From: Comamonadaceae bacterium
Lineage (GTDB): Bacteria; Pseudomonadota; Gammaproteobacteria; Burkholderiales; Burkholderiaceae_C
DNA: 9,239 nucleotides
Reading direction: 5' to 3'
Assembly (NCBI GenBank): GCA_021286965.1
Contig: JAJTBK010000405.1
Coordinates: forward strand, 1 to 9,239
Part shown: positions 6,326-9,239 of the stretch, piece after piece
Layout: every line of letters begins with the position of its first letter
Numbering within the stretch: the stretch's first letter is position 1
The notes under the pieces: model-generated
Told to the model about the DNA's origin: nothing
Databases searched by the model: none
What the model saw: only the letters and a program-made list of their open reading frames with translations
Position numbers and translations under genes: made by a program

Positions 6326-7383
6326 GCGTTGCCCTGCCTGGCCCGCGCCTGACCTCGCTCTCGCACGGCGGCGGCTGCGGCTGCAAGATTGCACCCGGCG
6401 TGCTGTCGGAAATTCTGGCCAGCAGCGGCGCTGCGGGCTTTGTGCCGCCCGAGCTCATGGTGGGCATAGAAACCGCCGACGACGCTGCCGTCTACCGCCT
6501 GAACGACGCGCAGGCGCTGGTGGCGACGACGGACTTTTTCATGCCCATCGTCGATGACCCGTACGAGTTTGGCCGCATTGCCGCCACCAACGCATTGAGC
6601 GACGTGTACGCCATGGGCGGCAAGCCCATCATGGCGCTGGCGCTGGTGGCCATGCCGGTCAACACCCTGCCGCTGGAGGTGATTGGCGCCATCGTGCGCG
6701 GCGGGCAGGACGTGTGCCGCGCCGCTGGCATCCCGATTGCCGGCGGCCACACCATCGACTCGGTCGAGCCCATCTACGGCCTGGTGGCTCTGGGGTTAGT
6801 GCACCCCGAGCGCGTGCGCCGCAATGCCGCTGCCCAGGTGGGCGATGTGCTGGTGCTGGGCAAGCCCCTGGGCGTGGGCGTGTACTCCGCCGCGCTGAAA
6901 AAAGAGCAGCTCGGCGCCGAAGGCTACCGCCACATGATCGCCAACACCACGCGCCTGAACACCCCCGGCCCGCTGCTGGCCGAGCTGCCCGGCGTGCACG
7001 CCATGACCGATGTAACGGGCTTTGGCCTGGCCGGCCACGCGCTGGAGATGGCGCGCGGCGCGGGCCGGACGGTGCAGCTGCACTGGCCGCAGGTGCCGCT
7101 GCTGCCGGGCGTGGCCGAGCTGGCGGCGCAGGGCTTTGTGACCGGCGCCAGTGGCCGCAACTGGGCTGGTTACGGCGCCGACGTGCGCCTGGGCGCGGGC
7201 CTGCCCGCCACGGCGCAGGCCCTGCTGACCGACCCGCAGACCTCGGGCGGCCTGCTCGTGGCCTGCGCGCCCGAGAGCGTGGAGGCGGTGCTCGCCGTGT
7301 TTGAACGCGAGGGCTTTGCCCAGGCGGCGGCCATTGGCCAGGTGCAGTCCGGGCCGGCGCAGCTGCTTATTTCAGCAGACTGA
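6322..7383 (+). CDS. selD: Selenide, water dikinase (selenophosphate synthetase)
   Basis: A 353-residue cytoplasmic enzyme that makes selenophosphate from selenide and ATP, the selenium donor for selenocysteine and for 2-selenouridine in tRNA. The N-terminal loop SHGGGCGCKI (14-23) carries the catalytic Cys19 and Lys22, equivalent to Cys17 and Lys20 of E. coli SelD; it is the cysteine form, not a selenocysteine form. Further family segments are DDAAVY (residues 54-59), TTDFFMPIVDDPYEFGRIAA, AGGHTID, MTDVTGFGLAGH and TDPQTSGGLL, giving a full-length PurM-like ATP-binding fold. The ATG at 6322 overlaps the apbC TGA by four bases. No selA, selB, selC or selU/mnmH lies in the window, so which selenium pathway it feeds cannot be told here. 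Its last 17 bp overlap the convergent folE gene. Confidence 0.97.
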   Translation: MSVALPGPRLTSLSHGGGCGCKIAPGVLSEILASSGAAGFVPPELMVGIETADDAAVYRLNDAQALVATTDFFMPIVDDPYEFGRIAATNALSDVYAMGGKPIMALALVAMPVNTLPLEVIGAIVRGGQDVCRAAGIPIAGGHTIDSVEPIYGLVALGLVHPERVRRNAAAQVGDVLVLGKPLGVGVYSAALKKEQLGAEGYRHMIANTTRLNTPGPLLAELPGVHAMTDVTGFGLAGHALEMARGAGRTVQLHWPQVPLLPGVAELAAQGFVTGASGRNWAGYGADVRLGAGLPATAQALLTDPQTSGGLLVACAPESVEAVLAVFEREGFAQAAAIGQVQSGPAQLLISAD

Positions 7384-8083
7384 GAAACTCGCGGCGCAGG
7401 CTGTCGTTGCGCAAAAAGCTGCCGCGCATGACGGAGCTGCGCATCAGCGCATCGTTTTCCTTCACGCCGCGCCAGGACATGCACAGGTGGCTGGCCTCCA
7501 TGACGATGGCCAGGCCATCGGGGTGCACGCGCCGCTCCAGCTCGTCGGCGAGCATGACGATGGCTTCTTCCTGAATCTGGGGCCGGTTCATCACCCAATC
7601 GACCAGGCGCGCAAATTTGGACAGGCCGATCAGATCGGACTGCGCGCTGGGCAGCACCCCAATCCACACCCGGCCCATGATGGGGCACAGGTGGTGCGAG
7701 CAGGCGCTGCGCACGGTGATCGGGCCCACCACCATCAGTTCGTTGAGCTGCTGCACGTTGGGAAAAGCGGTGACGGAGGGCGCCGGCTCGTACCGGCCCT
7801 TGAACACTTCGCTGACAAACATCTTGGCCACGCGGCGGGCGGTGTCGGCGGTGTTGTGGTCGTTTTCGGTGTCGATCACCAAAGCGTGCAGCACCTCCTG
7901 CATACGCGCCTGCACCTCCTCGCGCAGCGCGTGCAGCTCGCCGGGGTGGATGAAATCAGCGATGTTGTCGTTGGCGTGGTAGCGCTGCCCTGCTTGCTGC
8001 AGGCGGTAGCGGATGCGGTCGGAGGCGGATATGCGCAGCGTGCAGTCGTTGTCGGTCGCAGCGGAGTGGGCGGGCATCAGCAT
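7367..8083 (-). CDS. folE: GTP cyclohydrolase I (type IA)
   Basis: A 238-residue cytoplasmic enzyme that converts GTP to 7,8-dihydroneopterin triphosphate, the first step towards tetrahydrofolate and other pterins. Zinc ligands by family comparison are Cys128 and His131 in SACSHHLCP and Cys201 in EASHLCMSWRG. Other core segments are DTENDHNTADTARRVAKMF (71-89), LIGLSKFARLVDW (151-163) and QEEAIVMLADEL (171-182). It is longer at the N-terminus than E. coli FolE: about 40 polar residues precede the core. The ATG at 8083 follows AAGGGA by eight bases; a second ATG at 8077 is possible. The gene starts 16 bp after the membrane-protein stop, so the two are probably one transcription unit. Its 3' end overlaps selD by 17 bp in convergent orientation, leaving no room for a separate terminator. 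Confidence 0.95.
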   Translation of the reverse strand: MLMPAHSAATDNDCTLRISASDRIRYRLQQAGQRYHANDNIADFIHPGELHALREEVQARMQEVLHALVIDTENDHNTADTARRVAKMFVSEVFKGRYEPAPSVTAFPNVQQLNELMVVGPITVRSACSHHLCPIMGRVWIGVLPSAQSDLIGLSKFARLVDWVMNRPQIQEEAIVMLADELERRVHPDGLAIVMEASHLCMSWRGVKENDALMRSSVMRGSFLRNDSLRREFLSLLK

Positions 8084-8099
8084 GGGATATTTCCCTTTC

Positions 8100-8441
8100 T
8101 TAAATGAAGACCTGGCTGAGCAGGGTCAGAAAACCCGAGACGGCTGCACTGGCGTGCACCAGCACCAGGCCCTTGGGCGGCATTTTTTGGCGCAGGTGAA
8201 ACACAGCCAGCGCCAGCCCGAGCAGGGCGGCCGTGCTCAGCAGGTCTGCGCCCACCAGCAGGCGGGTGGGCGTCCAGCCCTCCTGCATGGGCGTGAGCAG
8301 CAGGGCCAGGCCCACCAATCCCAAAAAAGCATGTACCGGCGACAGCGACCAGGGCGGAAAACGCCCGCGCAAAATGTGGCTGGCCAGGTACAGACCCAGG
8401 GCGGCGGCAACGGTAAAAATCAGCAGGGGAAGGGTGAGCAT
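8100..8441 (-). CDS. Four-helix membrane protein of unknown function, internally duplicated
   Basis: A 113-residue hydrophobic protein that I do not recognise. Four membrane segments are expected: about 3-21, 35-50, 60-80 and 91-112. The second half repeats the first: PPWSLSPVHA (29-38) aligns with PPKGLVLVHA (88-97), and with a constant offset of 59 residues LR (24-25 and 83-84), Gly44/Gly103 and LL (48-49 and 107-108) also match. His37 and His96 occupy equivalent places in helices two and four and could pair as metal or haem ligands, which is inference only. ATG 8441 is chosen because hydrophobic sequence begins there and the open frame upstream reads as low-complexity Arg/Pro-rich non-coding sequence; a weak GGA lies eight bases before it. 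It ends 16 bp before folE on the same strand, so a shared transcript is likely, and is divergent from the PAS gene. Confidence 0.75.
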   Translation of the reverse strand: MLTLPLLIFTVAAALGLYLASHILRGRFPPWSLSPVHAFLGLVGLALLLTPMQEGWTPTRLLVGADLLSTAALLGLALAVFHLRQKMPPKGLVLVHASAAVSGFLTLLSQVFI

Positions 8442-8481
8442 GACGACAATCCATCGAGCAGGTGGGAGCACAGGAAAAGGG

Positions 8482-8514
8482 GCGATGAGGGCATCGCATC
8501 CATTCGATGGGTGC
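8482..8514. promoter_or_regulatory. Tandem inverted repeats in the divergent regulatory region
   Basis: GCGATG (8482-8487) and CATCGC (8492-8497) form a perfect 6-bp stem with loop AGGG. Overlapping it, GCATCCAT (8496-8503) pairs with ATGGGTGC (8507-8514) over eight positions with one T-G wobble and a three-base loop. They lie midway in the 152-bp gap between the divergent membrane-protein and PAS genes, where both promoters must sit. They may be operators for a regulator, or mutually exclusive RNA hairpins. I found no convincing -35/-10 pair for either gene. Confidence 0.35.
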
Positions 8515-8593
8515 ACCGTCGCTCGCGTTCCCACTCTGGGGCAGGGAGGTCGCTGCCTGCGTCGGAAGAAACTCAACGGTTCGTGAGGATGCA

Positions 8594-9239
8594 ATGATGT
8601 GGTGGTGTTCCCGGTTGCGCCAAGAGCGCGACGCTGCCCAGGCCCAGTGGCAGGCAGCGCAAGAGGCGTTGCACTTGGCGCAGGCCGTTTTTGCCTCGGT
8701 GCAGGCGGTGCTGGTGGCCAACCCCAAAGGGGTGATAGAGCGCGTCAACGACGCCTTCACGGCGCTGACGGGCTACAGCAGCGCCGAAGTGCTGGGCAAA
8801 ACCCCCTGGCTGCTGCGCTCGGGCCACCACGACGAGGCGTTTTACGCCGCCATGCGCCAAAGCGTCAGCGCCACCGGGAGCTGGGAAGGCGAGATTTGGG
8901 ACCGGCACAAAGCGGCGCCGTCTTTCCCAAATGGATGAAGATCAGCGCCGTGCACAACGCCCAGGGGCAGCTCACGCACCTGATTGCCACCTATGTGGAT
9001 ATCTGCCAGGGCGGGGACGAAACCGCCTGCCAAGTTGGCCCCCTGGTTGAGCGCCTGCGCCAGGCCCTGGCCCAGCCCTACGACCTGGGCGACGGCAGCT
9101 GGCGTTGCACGGCCAGCCTGGGGGTGGTGGCTTTTTCCCCTGCCCGAATGCCGGCCGGCAGGGCCGAGGCCGCACCCGCCCTGGTGCAGCAAGCCGAGCT
9201 GGCCATGCACGAAGCCAAAGCCCAGGGCGGCGATGGCCT
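8594..9239 (+). pseudogene. Broken PAS/GGDEF signalling gene (frameshift plus internal deletion; continues past window)
   Basis: From ATG 8594 (or 8597, after GAGGA at 8585-8589) the frame reads MMWWCSRLRQER, a likely coiled coil (7-35), then a PAS domain (VLVANPKGVIERVNDAFTAL, GYSSAEVLGKTPWLLRSG, GSWEGEIWDRHK). At codon 106 the frame goes wrong and stops at 8936-8938 after 114 residues. The missing PAS end continues one frame over from 8911: SGAVFPKWMKISAVHNAQGQ, then THLIATYVDI. One extra A after CACAAA (8906-8911) would restore the frame. Directly after VDI the sequence reads CQGGDETACQ and then RLRQALAQPYDL, SLGVVAF and ELAMHEAKAQGG, the late part of a diguanylate cyclase GGDEF domain. 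The linker and first half of GGDEF, roughly 100 residues with the substrate-binding and metal residues, are absent. The open frame leaves the window, so an EAL domain may follow. It should not make active cyclase. Confidence 0.8.

Noticed and set aside
8442..8594. N-terminal extension of the four-helix membrane protein
   Set aside because: The extra residues are Arg/Pro-rich without pattern, span the divergent promoter region and its inverted repeats, and precede a natural hydrophobic start at 8441.
8911..9239. The downstream PAS/GGDEF piece as a separate gene starting at ATG 8935
   Set aside because: It starts in the middle of a PAS domain, has no ribosome binding site, and aligns in sense with the frame upstream after a one-base shift, so it is better read as part of one broken gene.

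Overview
The window looks like chromosomal DNA of a high-GC betaproteobacterium, most likely a member of the Comamonadaceae (Acidovorax, Comamonas, Rhodoferax and relatives). This rests on the GC-rich third codon positions, on the protein styles (MetG, Mrp/ApbC, SelD, FolE, a PAS protein with a Trp-rich start), and on a short interspersed hairpin element (1327-1390) of a kind I recall from that family. No phage, IS, CRISPR, tRNA or rRNA gene is visible.

Layout. 1-63 (+): the last 20 codons of what is probably a TRAP transporter large permease. 64-214: a structured leader ending in a strong intrinsic terminator only 15 bp before the next start codon. 215-1327 (+): a periplasmic amino-acid-type ABC substrate-binding protein with no transporter partners nearby. 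1327-1390: interspersed palindromic repeat. 1445-1594 (-): a 49-residue lipoprotein that is easy to miss because of its size. 1595-1748: non-coding, with a run of nine G and a perfect dyad. 1749-3815 (-): metG, methionyl-tRNA synthetase. 3866-5107 (-): patatin-like phospholipase. 5234-6325 (+): apbC/mrp Fe-S carrier ATPase. 6322-7383 (+): selD, overlapping apbC by ATGA. 7367-8083 (-): folE, GTP cyclohydrolase I, whose 3' end overlaps the selD 3' end by 17 bp. 8100-8441 (-): a four-helix membrane protein of unknown function, 16 bp upstream of folE. 8442-8593: divergent regulatory region with inverted repeats. 8594-9239 (+, runs off the window): a PAS/GGDEF signalling gene broken by a frameshift and lacking most of the first half of its GGDEF domain.

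How the genes fit together. Most of the window is housekeeping: translation (metG), Fe-S cluster delivery (apbC), selenium activation (selD) and pterin/folate synthesis (folE). The likely transcription units are metG alone or with read-through from the patatin gene; apbC-selD; and the membrane protein-folE pair. The ends of the window hold the more variable material: the transporter genes with the attenuator-like leader, and the decayed c-di-GMP signalling gene.

I do not see a clear novel multi-gene system. The items most worth a second look are the terminator in the leader of the binding-protein gene, the tiny lipoprotein, the internally duplicated membrane protein paired with folE, and the broken PAS-GGDEF gene.
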